Below are positions 1 through 6,681 of a stretch of 15,278 bases of DNA, one piece after another (the first letter of the stretch is position 1; each line of letters begins with the position of its first letter). Made by a program: the position numbers and the translations under genes. Source of the DNA: an uncultured Opitutia bacterium (lineage in GTDB: Bacteria; Verrucomicrobiota; Verrucomicrobiia; Opitutales; UBA953); contig CAIRWP010000246.1 of assembly GCA_903882335.1 (NCBI GenBank), positions 1-15,278 of the forward strand, in the 5' to 3' direction. The notes under the pieces were generated by a model. It was not told where the DNA came from. It saw only the letters and a list, made by a program, of their open reading frames with translations, and did not search any database.

Positions 1-85
1 AGGCCGCGAGGAAATCACGGGTCCACAACGAGGCCGGGACGAAGCCTGGGTCGATCGGCGAAGTGTGGCGGGGCTGGGGCTTCAT
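1..85 (-). CDS. Partial 5' end of an unidentified gene, possibly an MFS-type transporter
   Basis: An open frame starts with ATG at 83-85, seven bases beyond the nagB stop, and stays open for 28 codons to the window edge. The tight spacing suggests it is the next gene of the valS-nagB operon. The visible peptide begins MKPQPRHTSPIDPGF and continues to a segment reading SLWTRDFLAA. A short polar N-terminus followed by an LW-T-RDFL stretch resembles the cytoplasmic lead-in to the first membrane helix of many major facilitator superfamily transporters. A sugar or amino-sugar importer beside nagB would make sense. This rests on ten residues and on memory of the family, so the identity is tentative. 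The coding assignment is somewhat safer, because it has a plausible start, close spacing and no stop. Confidence 0.4.
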   Translation of the reverse strand, partial: MKPQPRHTSPIDPGFVPASLWTRDFLAA

Positions 86-92
86 CGCGGTC

Positions 93-836
93 TCAGAGCG
101 CGGCGTTGGCGGCCGGATCGAGGTGGAAGGTGCAAGCCGGGTGGAGCTGGAGCCAGGTGGCCGGGCAGGCCGCGTGGGGGCTTTCGCTGAGGGCGCGCCG
201 GATGATCTCGGCCTTGGCGGGGCCGAAGGCGAGCAGCTCGACCTGGCGGGCCTCCAGGATCGTGGCCACGCCCATGGTGACGGCTCCATGGGGGACGTCC
301 TCCGGGCGCGCGAAGAACGAGGCATTGTCGCGGCGGGTCACCGCGTCGAGATGCACACGACGCGTCCGGCTGTCCGCGGCCGAGGGCGGTTCGTTGAAGC
401 CGATGTGACCGGTGCGGCCGATGCCGAGGATCTGCAGGTCGAGTCCACCGGCGTCACGGATCGCCTGCTCGTAGGCGGCGCAAGCCCGCGTCTGGTCGGC
501 GGCGATGCCGTCGGGGACATGGGTGCTGCCCGGACGGAGGTCGAGGTGACGGAAGAGATGCTCTTCCATGAAGTAGCGGTAGGACTCGGGGCGCTCCCCG
601 GTCAGGCCTTCGTACTCGTCGAGGTTGAAGGTGACGACGTTCTGGAAGCTCAGGCCTTCCGCACGGTGGAGGCGGACGAGTTCGGCGTAGAGGGGCAGGG
701 GGGTCGAGCCTGTCGCCAAACCGAGGACCGCGGTACGACCTTCCGCGTTCCGGCGTCGGATGAGATCACGGATCGTCGTCGCCACGGCGACCGAGGCCGC
801 CTGTTTGTCGGCGTGGACTAGGACGAGGGCGGCCAT
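93..836 (-). CDS. nagB: Glucosamine-6-phosphate deaminase
   Basis: Converts glucosamine 6-phosphate to fructose 6-phosphate and ammonia in the cytoplasm, feeding amino sugars from chitin, mucin or recycled wall into glycolysis. The 247 residues match the usual length of the family. Visible motifs are the phosphate-binding GLATGSTP (about 39-46), NLDEY with the proton-transfer Asp73, and GRTGHIGFNEP (141-150) with His144 and Glu149. The position before GH, an Asp in the E. coli enzyme, is Thr142 here. I recall the same GRTGH form in Bacteroidetes-type members, so I do not take it as loss of activity. The ATG lies 3 bases after the valS stop, so the gene is very probably cotranscribed with valS and perhaps translationally coupled. 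No Shine-Dalgarno is visible. A 6-phosphogluconolactonase, from the same fold superfamily, is the alternative, but the NLDEY and GHIGFNEP motifs favour NagB. Confidence 0.93.
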   Translation of the reverse strand: MAALVLVHADKQAASVAVATTIRDLIRRRNAEGRTAVLGLATGSTPLPLYAELVRLHRAEGLSFQNVVTFNLDEYEGLTGERPESYRYFMEEHLFRHLDLRPGSTHVPDGIAADQTRACAAYEQAIRDAGGLDLQILGIGRTGHIGFNEPPSAADSRTRRVHLDAVTRRDNASFFARPEDVPHGAVTMGVATILEARQVELLAFGPAKAEIIRRALSESPHAACPATWLQLHPACTFHLDPAANAAL

Positions 837-839
837 CGT

Positions 840-3563
840 TCAGCCGAGCGCCGCGATCATGCGGGCGATCTCGTCGCGTTTGCCGCGCACCTCGTCGAGC
901 TGCTTGCGAGCGCCTTCGAGGATGGCGGGGGGAGCCTTGGAGACGAAGGCCTCGTTGGAGAGCTTGGCCTCGCCGGCGGCGACGGCCTTCTCGAGTTTCT
1001 CGAGCTCCTTGCCGAGGCGGACCTTTTCGGCGCCGACGTCGACGTTGCCGCTGAGTTCGAGGGCGATGGTGCCGAGGCCCGTCAGCGAGCCGGGGCGTCC
1101 GCCCAGGTCGTCCGTGTAGCGGAGCTCGGCCAGACCGGCCAGGCGGCCGAGCTTGTCGCGGTTGCTTTCCAGCAGGGTGCGGCTGGCGGTATCCTTGGTC
1201 ACGACGGTGATCAGGCTGTCGCGCCGGGTCGCCTGATTGCCTTGGGATTTGAGAGCGCGCACCGCGGCCACGAATTCACGCAAGGCGGCGACATCCGCAA
1301 CCTTGGAGGAAATCAGTTTCACCCCATGCTCACGCAGGACGCGGAGCAGGTCGCCGCCAGAGCCGGCCTGATGGCGCTGGATGAAGTCCTGTTCCGGGCC
1401 GTAGCCCAGCAGGTGCCAGAGTTCCTCGGTGATGAACGGGGCCACCGGGTGGAGCAGCAGGAGGAACTGGCGCAGGACCAGGTCCTGGACCGCGAGGCAG
1501 TTGTCGCGGAGCGCCGGTTCGGCGAGACGGGACTTCGAGGCCTCGACGTACCAGTCGCAGAAGTCGCCCCAGAAGAAGGCATACAGTCCCTGCGCGTAAG
1601 CGGTGAACTCGTGCTCGTCCAGGTTCTTGGCGGTGGCGTCGGTCAGCTCGGCCAGGCCGTGCAGGATCGCGAAGTCGTCGTCATCGAGCTGCGTCGCCCG
1701 GATGCGGCCGACGATCGCGGCCAAGGTGGCGTTGTCCGACATCGGGCCGGACATCTGGCGGAAGCGCGCGGCGTTCCACAGCTTGTTGCAGAAGTTACGC
1801 CCCTGGCCGACGCGGTCCTCGTCGAACAGGATGTCCTGGCCCTTGGGGGCGATGGACAGGAGGCCGAAGCGGAGGCCGTCGGCGCCAAACTTGGCGATGA
1901 GGTCGAGCGGTTCCGGTGAGTTGCCGAGGGACTTGGACATCTTGCGCCCCTGCTTATCGCGGATAATGCCGTTGAAGTAGACGCGCTTGAACGGGATGCG
2001 CTGGCGGATCTCGTCGTCCGTCAACGTCTTCTTCTCGGGGCCGTGCAGCTCCAGGCCGGCGATGATCATGCGGGCGACCCAAAGGAAAATGATGTCCGGG
2101 CCGGTCGCGAGGGCGCCCGTCGGGTACCAATGCTTGAGCTCGTCGGTCGTCTCGCCCGGCTTGCGCCAACCGATGGTCGCGAGACACCAGAGCCAGGAGG
2201 AGGCCCACGTGTCCAGCACATCGGGGTCCTGCTCCCAGTTCAGCGGGTCGGCCGGCGGGGTCAGGGAGACGTGGCGGTTGGCGGCGTCGTTGCGGTCGGC
2301 GCCCTTGCGGTACCAGACCGGGATGCGGTGGCCCCACCAGAGCTGGCGGCTGACGCACCAGTCCTGGATGTTCTCCAGCCAGTGGAGGTAGGTCTTGGTC
2401 CAGCGTTCCGGGTGGAACTTGATGATGCCCGCGGTGACGGCCCGCTTGGCTTCGTCGATCTTCGGGTAGCGGATGAACCACTGTTCGCTCAGGCGGGGCT
2501 CGATCGGCACGTCGGCGCGTTCGGAGAAGCCGACGGTGTTCTCGTACGGCTCGGTCTTCACCAGGGCGCCAAGTTCCTCGAGAAGTTTCTCGGCGGCGGC
2601 GCGGGCCTTGAAACGTTCGAGGCCCGCCAGCGGACCGGCGTCGGCGTTCATCGTGCCGTCCGGATTCATGACATCGATGACCGGCAGGTTATGACGCTTG
2701 CCGATGTCGAAGTCGGTGCGGTCATGCGCCGGCGTGACTTTCAGGACGCCCGTGCCGAACTCCTTCTCGACCGCGGTGTCCCCGACGATCGGGATCTGGG
2801 CGCGCGGGAAGGGGCGCCAGACGTGCTTGCCGATGAGGTGCCGGTAACGTTCGTCGTCCGGGTGGACCGCGACCGCGGCATCGCCGGGGATGGTCTCGGG
2901 GCGTGTGGTGGAAATCTCGAGGAACGTGCCAGGGAGCTCGGCAACCTCGTAGCGCATGCGGTAGAGCGAGCCCTTGGAGGGCTTCATGATCACCTCTTCA
3001 TCGGAGAGGCCGGTCTGCGAGACCGGGCACCAGTTGACCATGCGCTTACCCCGGAAGACGTAGCCGCGCTCGTAGAGGGTGACGAAGGTCTGGAGCACCG
3101 CCTGCGAGTAGCCGGCGTCCAAGGTATGCACGGTGCGGTCCCAATCGCAGGAGGCCCCGAGCTTGCGGAGCTGCCCCAGGATGATGCCGCCATGCTTGTC
3201 GCGCCATTCGGACGCGGTCTCGATGAACTTCTCGCGGCCGAGGTCGTGGCGCGTCTTCCCGTGCTTCTGACGGAGTTCCTTCTCGACGCGGGACTGGGTG
3301 GCGATGCCGGCGTGGTCCGTGCCGGGGAGCCAGAGGGCCGACTTGCCTTCCTGGCGGGCGCGGCGGACCATGATGTCCTGCAAGGTGTTGTTGAGCAGGT
3401 GACCCATGTGGAGCACACCCGTCACATTGGGCGGCGGGATCATCACGGCGAAGGCCTCCTTCGTCGGATCGACCTTCCCGGCGAAGCAGCCGGCGGCGAC
3501 CCAGCGGTCATACCATTGTTGTTCGACCCCCTGGGGGTCGTAGGACTTGGGGATTTCGGCCAT
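840..3563 (-). CDS. valS: Valyl-tRNA synthetase
   Basis: Class I aminoacyl-tRNA synthetase that charges tRNA-Val and hydrolyses misactivated threonine. From the ATG at 3561-3563 it has 907 residues, typical for bacterial ValS. In order: the HIGH-type signature HMGH (52-55) after PPPNVTG, GTDHAGIATQ (81-90), the CP1 editing domain with TTRPET (219-224), the KMSKS loop (541-545), a helical anticodon-binding region (roughly 640-800), and a charged C-terminal coiled-coil arm (about 840-907, with LGKELEKLEKAV). The same frame extends upstream to 3707, but that would run through the SRP RNA gene on the opposite strand. The family normally begins with a sequence like MAEIPKSYDPQGVEQQWYDRW, so I chose 3563. 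There is no Shine-Dalgarno. nagB follows after 3 bases. Confidence 0.97.
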   Translation of the reverse strand: MAEIPKSYDPQGVEQQWYDRWVAAGCFAGKVDPTKEAFAVMIPPPNVTGVLHMGHLLNNTLQDIMVRRARQEGKSALWLPGTDHAGIATQSRVEKELRQKHGKTRHDLGREKFIETASEWRDKHGGIILGQLRKLGASCDWDRTVHTLDAGYSQAVLQTFVTLYERGYVFRGKRMVNWCPVSQTGLSDEEVIMKPSKGSLYRMRYEVAELPGTFLEISTTRPETIPGDAAVAVHPDDERYRHLIGKHVWRPFPRAQIPIVGDTAVEKEFGTGVLKVTPAHDRTDFDIGKRHNLPVIDVMNPDGTMNADAGPLAGLERFKARAAAEKLLEELGALVKTEPYENTVGFSERADVPIEPRLSEQWFIRYPKIDEAKRAVTAGIIKFHPERWTKTYLHWLENIQDWCVSRQLWWGHRIPVWYRKGADRNDAANRHVSLTPPADPLNWEQDPDVLDTWASSWLWCLATIGWRKPGETTDELKHWYPTGALATGPDIIFLWVARMIIAGLELHGPEKKTLTDDEIRQRIPFKRVYFNGIIRDKQGRKMSKSLGNSPEPLDLIAKFGADGLRFGLLSIAPKGQDILFDEDRVGQGRNFCNKLWNAARFRQMSGPMSDNATLAAIVGRIRATQLDDDDFAILHGLAELTDATAKNLDEHEFTAYAQGLYAFFWGDFCDWYVEASKSRLAEPALRDNCLAVQDLVLRQFLLLLHPVAPFITEELWHLLGYGPEQDFIQRHQAGSGGDLLRVLREHGVKLISSKVADVAALREFVAAVRALKSQGNQATRRDSLITVVTKDTASRTLLESNRDKLGRLAGLAELRYTDDLGGRPGSLTGLGTIALELSGNVDVGAEKVRLGKELEKLEKAVAAGEAKLSNEAFVSKAPPAILEGARKQLDEVRGKRDEIARMIAALG

Positions 3564-3578
3564 CGGAAGACGTAAGGA

Positions 3579-3605
3579 ATTAGAGCCTAAGTTGGTGGTT
3601 GAAAA
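3579..3605 (-). promoter_or_regulatory. Candidate valS promoter
   Basis: Read on the minus strand, TCTAAT (3579-3584, five of six matches to TATAAT) lies 15 bases before the valS ATG. A weak -35-like TTTTCA (3600-3605) stands 15 bases further upstream, a short spacer. If used, it would give a leader of under ten bases, which fits the lack of a Shine-Dalgarno sequence at this start. The -10 match is reasonable and the -35 is poor, so this is a weak call. Confidence 0.3.
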
Positions 3606-3631
3606 GAGCGGATTGAGCGGGCATTCATAAA
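3599..3631 (+). promoter_or_regulatory. Weak candidate promoter of the SRP RNA gene
   Basis: Just upstream of the SRP RNA, TTGAAA (3599-3604) could serve as a -35 box and CATAAA (3626-3631) as a -10 box. Their spacing of 21 bases is longer than the usual 16-18. The -10 element also sits slightly too close to the predicted RNA 5' end. A promoter must exist here because the RNA gene diverges from valS, but which bases form it is uncertain. Confidence 0.22.
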
Positions 3632-3632
3632 G

Positions 3633-3737
3633 GTCAGCTAGGCCCCATGCAATGGTTGGCCGACGAATCCCGCCAGGTCCGGAAGGAAGCAACGGCAGTC
3701 GGTCCAAACGTGTGCCGTGGTCAGCCTAGCCCCTGAC
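3633..3737 (+). ncRNA. ffs: Small signal recognition particle RNA (4.5S)
   Basis: RNA core of the bacterial SRP. It binds Ffh and the receptor FtsY and brings nascent membrane proteins to the translocon. The domain IV hallmark is present: CCAGGTCCGGAAGGAAGCA with the GGAA tetraloop, at about 3673-3691. The arms pair as expected for a single rod. GTCAG (3633-3637) pairs with CTGAC (3733-3737), and CTAGGC (3638-3643) pairs with GCCTAG (3724-3729) across a CCC bulge. TTGG-CCGAC pairs with GTCGG-T-CCAA below the conserved loop. About 105 nt with no Alu domain fits the short Gram-negative type. The gene is divergent from valS and followed by its own intrinsic terminator. The ends are set by pairing and may be off by a few bases. 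Confidence 0.93.
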
Positions 3738-3743
3738 TTTCAA

Positions 3744-3784
3744 GACCGACTTCGTCGCTAAAGCGACGGAACGTTGGTCCTTTT
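3744..3784 (+). terminator. Intrinsic terminator of the SRP RNA gene
   Basis: GACCGAC followed by TTCGTCGC pairs across a TAAA loop with GCGACGGA and GTTGGTC (ending at 3779). There is one G-T wobble in the outer arm, a second near the middle, and a two-base bulge. The stem is followed by CTTTT (3780-3784). It begins seven bases after the end of ffs, as expected for a stand-alone RNA gene. Confidence 0.8.
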
Positions 3785-3800
3785 GACGGATTGAATCTGT

Positions 3801-3832
3801 AAAAGAAGAAAGGGTGCTATTCGCACCCTTTC
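3801..3832 (-). terminator. Intrinsic terminator of the sucA-sucB-lpd operon
   Basis: A perfect 10-bp stem, GAAAGGGTGC with GCACCCTTTC (3808-3817 and 3823-3832), encloses a five-base loop. On the minus strand it is followed by TTCTTTT (3801-3807). It lies 23 bases downstream of the lpd stop, in the right orientation to end the operon. The plus strand has only TCGTTCGTTA after the stem, so it works mainly leftwards. Confidence 0.88.
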
Positions 3833-3854
3833 GTTCGTTACTTATCCGCGCGGA

Positions 3855-5255
3855 TCAGAGCGAGTGGATGCTCGACTTGCTGACGGCCATCGCGGCTTCC
3901 TTGAAGGACTCGCTCACGGTCGGGTGGGCGAAGCAGGTGCGGGCGATGTCCTCGGCGCTGCCGCCGTATTCCATGTGCGCGCAGGCAGCGGCGATCATCT
4001 CGGACGCGCCCTTCGCGACCATCTGGACGCCCAGGACCTTGTCGGTCTTGGCGTCGGCGATGACCTTGATGAAACCGGTGGTGCCGTCGGTGGCGATGGC
4101 GCGACCGTTGCCCTGGAGCTGAAACTTGCCGACTTTGACCTCGAGGTTCTTGGCCTTGGCCTCGGCCTCGGACAGGCCGACGCAGGCGACTTCGGGGTCG
4201 GTGTAGATGACCCCCGGGATGACGCCGTAGTTCACGTGGCCATGCTTGCCGGCGAGGTTCTCGGCGATGGCGACGCCTTCTTCTTCGGCCTTGTGCGCGA
4301 GCATCGGGCCGACGACGACGTCGCCGATGGCGAAGACGCCCGGCAGGTTGGTGGCGTAATGGGCGTCGATGGCCACGCGGCCGCGTTCATCGAGCTTGAG
4401 GCCGGCTTCGGCGGCGCCGAGTCCGGTGGTGTTGGCCTTGCGACCGACGGCGACGAGGATCTTGTCGGCCGGGAACTCGAGCGCCTTGCCGTCGCGCTCG
4501 GCGGTGAGGGCGAAGCCGGCGGCGGTCTTCTTGACGCCGGTGACCTTGGCGCCCAGCTCGAACTTGATACCTTGTTTCTCGAAGGCGGCTTGAGCGGCCT
4601 TGGCGATGTCCGCATCGTAGGCGGGGCCGCCGATGGCCGGAAGCATCTCGACCACGGTGACCTGGGAGCCGAGGCGGGCCCAGACGGAACCGAGCTCTAG
4701 GCCGATGGCGCCGGCGCCGACGACGACCATCTTCTCGGGAACGGCCTTAAGGGAGATACCGTGGTCGGACGAGATGACGGTCTCGCCGTCGAATTTCATG
4801 AACGGCAGCTCGACCGGCACGGAGCCGGTGGCGATGAGGATGTTCTTGGTCTCGAGGACGCGTTCGCCGGCGGAGCCGCGGACGAGGACCTGGCCGGCCT
4901 TGCCGAGGCGACCGAGACCGCGGACAATCTCGACGCCGCGCTTAGAGACGAGGAATTCGACGCCCTTGTTCAGCTGGGCGACGACCTTGTCCTTGTTGGC
5001 GAGCATGGTCGGGACGTCGAAGCTGAGCTTCTCGGCGCCGACGATGCCGTGGTGCTTGGCGTGCTGGACGTGGCGCCAGGTCTCGGTCGAGTGGAGCAGG
5101 GCCTTGGAGGGGATGCAGCCGACGTTGAGGCAGGTGCCACCGAGGGTGGGGTCCTTCTCCACGAGGGCCACCTTGAGACCGAGCTGGGCGGCCTTGATGG
5201 CGGCGACATAGCCACCGGGGCCGGAGCCGATTACGACGAGATCGAGTTGGGACAT
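3855..5255 (-). CDS. lpd: Dihydrolipoyl dehydrogenase (E3 component)
   Basis: FAD-dependent disulfide oxidoreductase that reoxidises the dihydrolipoyl arm of E2 and passes electrons to NAD+. It serves 2-oxoglutarate dehydrogenase here, and probably the pyruvate complex and glycine cleavage as well. The 466 residues are the normal length. Visible parts are the FAD-binding GSGPGG (10-15), the redox disulfide in GGTCLNVGCIPSK (Cys42 and Cys47), the NAD-binding GAGAIGLELGS (180-190), the second FAD motif with AIGD (about 309-312), and the C-terminal catalytic FAHPTVSE with His444 and Glu449. It is the last gene of the suc operon, 26 bases downstream of sucB and just before a strong terminator. 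That position marks it as the E3 of this complex. The leader has no Shine-Dalgarno. Other members of the family, such as glutathione or mercuric reductase, fit less well given the sucAB context and the Cys-loop sequence. Confidence 0.97.
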   Translation of the reverse strand: MSQLDLVVIGSGPGGYVAAIKAAQLGLKVALVEKDPTLGGTCLNVGCIPSKALLHSTETWRHVQHAKHHGIVGAEKLSFDVPTMLANKDKVVAQLNKGVEFLVSKRGVEIVRGLGRLGKAGQVLVRGSAGERVLETKNILIATGSVPVELPFMKFDGETVISSDHGISLKAVPEKMVVVGAGAIGLELGSVWARLGSQVTVVEMLPAIGGPAYDADIAKAAQAAFEKQGIKFELGAKVTGVKKTAAGFALTAERDGKALEFPADKILVAVGRKANTTGLGAAEAGLKLDERGRVAIDAHYATNLPGVFAIGDVVVGPMLAHKAEEEGVAIAENLAGKHGHVNYGVIPGVIYTDPEVACVGLSEAEAKAKNLEVKVGKFQLQGNGRAIATDGTTGFIKVIADAKTDKVLGVQMVAKGASEMIAAACAHMEYGGSAEDIARTCFAHPTVSESFKEAAMAVSKSSIHSL

Positions 5256-5281
5256 GGGTGCAAAGTCAGGGCGGGAAGGGT

Positions 5282-6544
5282 TCAGACGCCGAACAGCAGG
5301 CGCTGTGGGTCCTCGATGAACTGGCGCACCTTGACCAGGAAGGTCACGGCTTCCTTGCCGTCGATGATGCGGTGGTCGTAGGAGAGCGCGAGGTACATGA
5401 TCGGCCGGATGACAATCTGGCCGTTCTCGACGACCGGTCGCTCGACGATGTTGTGGAGGCCCATAATCGCGGCCTGCGGGTGGTTGAGGATCGGCGTCGA
5501 GAGCATCGAGCCGTAGATGCCGCCGTTGGAGATGGTGAAGACGCCGCCCTGGAGCTCCGGCAGCTGGATCTTGCCGTCACGGGCGCGCTTGCCGTAATCA
5601 CCGATCGCCTTCTCGATGCCGGCGAAGTTGAGCTGGTCGCACTCACGGACCACGGGGACCATCAGGCCCTTGTCGGTGCCGACGGCCACGCCGATGTCGA
5701 AGAAGTGGTTCTCGATGATGTCCTCGCCGTCGAGCTGGGCGTTGATGGCCGGGACTTCCTTCATCGCCTGAACGGCGGCCTTCACGAAGAAGGACATGAA
5801 GCCGAGCTTGACCCCGTATTTCTTGAGGAATTCTTCACCGTGGCGTTTGCGCAGCTCCATCACCGGGGCCATGTTGACCTCATTGAAGGTGGTGAGCATC
5901 GCGGTCTCCGACTTGGCCTGAACGAGTCGCTCGGCGATCTTGCGACGTAGCGGCGACATCCGCTTGCGGGAGGTGCGACCGGTGCGGGAGGGAATCTCGA
6001 CGGCCGGGGCGGCCGTGGCGGCGGGGGCCGCGGCGGCGGGAGCGACGGCCTTAATCGGCGCCTGACCGGCGAGCGCCGCGAGCATGTCGCCCTTGGTGAC
6101 GCGGCCGGCTTTGCCGGTGCCTTCGAGGGCGGCGGGGTCGAGGCCGGTCTCGGCGGAGAGGCGGCGGACGGCGGGAGAGACTTCGGCGGCGGCGCCAGAC
6201 TTGGTGGCGGCCGGGGTGGCGATGGGTGCAGCCTGGGTGGCGGCGTTGCCCGGGGCGGCCGGCTTGGCGGCGGCCGGAGCGGCCGCGGGGGCGGGAGCAT
6301 TGCCAGCGGCACCGGCTTCGATGCTGGCGACGACCTGGCCGACGAGGACTTCGGTGCCCGCCTCGATGGCGATGGTGATACGTCCATCGACCTCGGCGGT
6401 GCCTTCGGAAGTGACCTTATCGGTTTCGTAGGAGAACAGGGGCTGGCCTTTGCGGACCGCGTCCCCGTTTTTCACCAACCAAGCGGCGAGCAGGCCGCCA
6501 GTGATGGATTCTCCCATGGGGGGGATTTTGACGTCGACAGCCAT
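5282..6544 (-). CDS. sucB: Dihydrolipoyllysine-residue succinyltransferase (E2 of 2-oxoglutarate dehydrogenase)
   Basis: Core of the 2-oxoglutarate dehydrogenase complex. It transfers the succinyl group from the E1-bound intermediate through lipoyl-lysine to CoA. From the ATG at 6542-6544 it has 420 residues. It shows one N-terminal lipoyl domain (about 2-77) with Lys43 in ETDKV, an Ala/Pro-rich swinging linker, a peripheral subunit-binding domain (about 121-157, VSPAVRRLSAETGLD), a second Ala/Pro linker, and the catalytic acyltransferase domain (about 190-420) with His391 and Asp395 in SYDHRIIDG. The ending EDPQRLLFGV is typical of SucB. The frame continues 16 codons upstream to 6592, but the family starts at VDVKIPPMGESI and the extension would cover an intercistronic hairpin, so I chose 6544. 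It could be confused with pyruvate E2, but the sucA neighbour settles it. Confidence 0.96.
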   Translation of the reverse strand: MAVDVKIPPMGESITGGLLAAWLVKNGDAVRKGQPLFSYETDKVTSEGTAEVDGRITIAIEAGTEVLVGQVVASIEAGAAGNAPAPAAAPAAAKPAAPGNAATQAAPIATPAATKSGAAAEVSPAVRRLSAETGLDPAALEGTGKAGRVTKGDMLAALAGQAPIKAVAPAAAAPAATAAPAVEIPSRTGRTSRKRMSPLRRKIAERLVQAKSETAMLTTFNEVNMAPVMELRKRHGEEFLKKYGVKLGFMSFFVKAAVQAMKEVPAINAQLDGEDIIENHFFDIGVAVGTDKGLMVPVVRECDQLNFAGIEKAIGDYGKRARDGKIQLPELQGGVFTISNGGIYGSMLSTPILNHPQAAIMGLHNIVERPVVENGQIVIRPIMYLALSYDHRIIDGKEAVTFLVKVRQFIEDPQRLLFGV

Positions 6545-6568
6545 GAAAAGTGAGTAGGTCTGGAAATT

Positions 6569-6590
6569 GGAACCCCTTTCGAGGGGTTTC
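6569..6590 (-). repeat. Hairpin-forming inverted repeat upstream of sucB
   Basis: Seven perfect pairs (AACCCCT with AGGGGTT, 6571-6577 and 6582-6588) around a four-base loop, with two further outer pairs, one of them a wobble. In the sucAB transcript it would sit 25 bases before the sucB start. No T-run follows on the minus strand, so it is not a standard terminator. A role in message processing, stability or translation of sucB is inference. Confidence 0.65.
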
Positions 6591-6641
6591 AACGGGTAAA
6601 TCTGCCTTTAATCGACCTAGGACGGGCGTTTCGGGGTTGCG

Positions 6642-6661
6642 GGTGGTCAAAATTGACCACC
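6642..6661. repeat. 9-bp inverted repeat downstream of sucA
   Basis: GGTGGTCAA and TTGACCACC form a perfect inverted repeat separated by AA, 20 bases after the sucA stop. It could fold as an RNA hairpin, with the innermost pairs opening to make a loop, or act as a dimeric protein-binding site in DNA. There is no T-run after it on the minus strand, so it does not look like a terminator. Confidence 0.6.
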
Positions 6662-6681
6662 AGACGGCTCCGGTCGGCGAC

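Noticed and set aside
2043..3575. A 510-codon plus-strand frame opposite valS
   Set aside because: Same codon-bias shadow effect; no motif and no start context, and valS on the other strand is certain.
6569..6661. The two sucA-sucB hairpins as intrinsic terminators
   Set aside because: Neither is followed by a T-run in the direction of transcription, and sucB and lpd must be transcribed beyond them.
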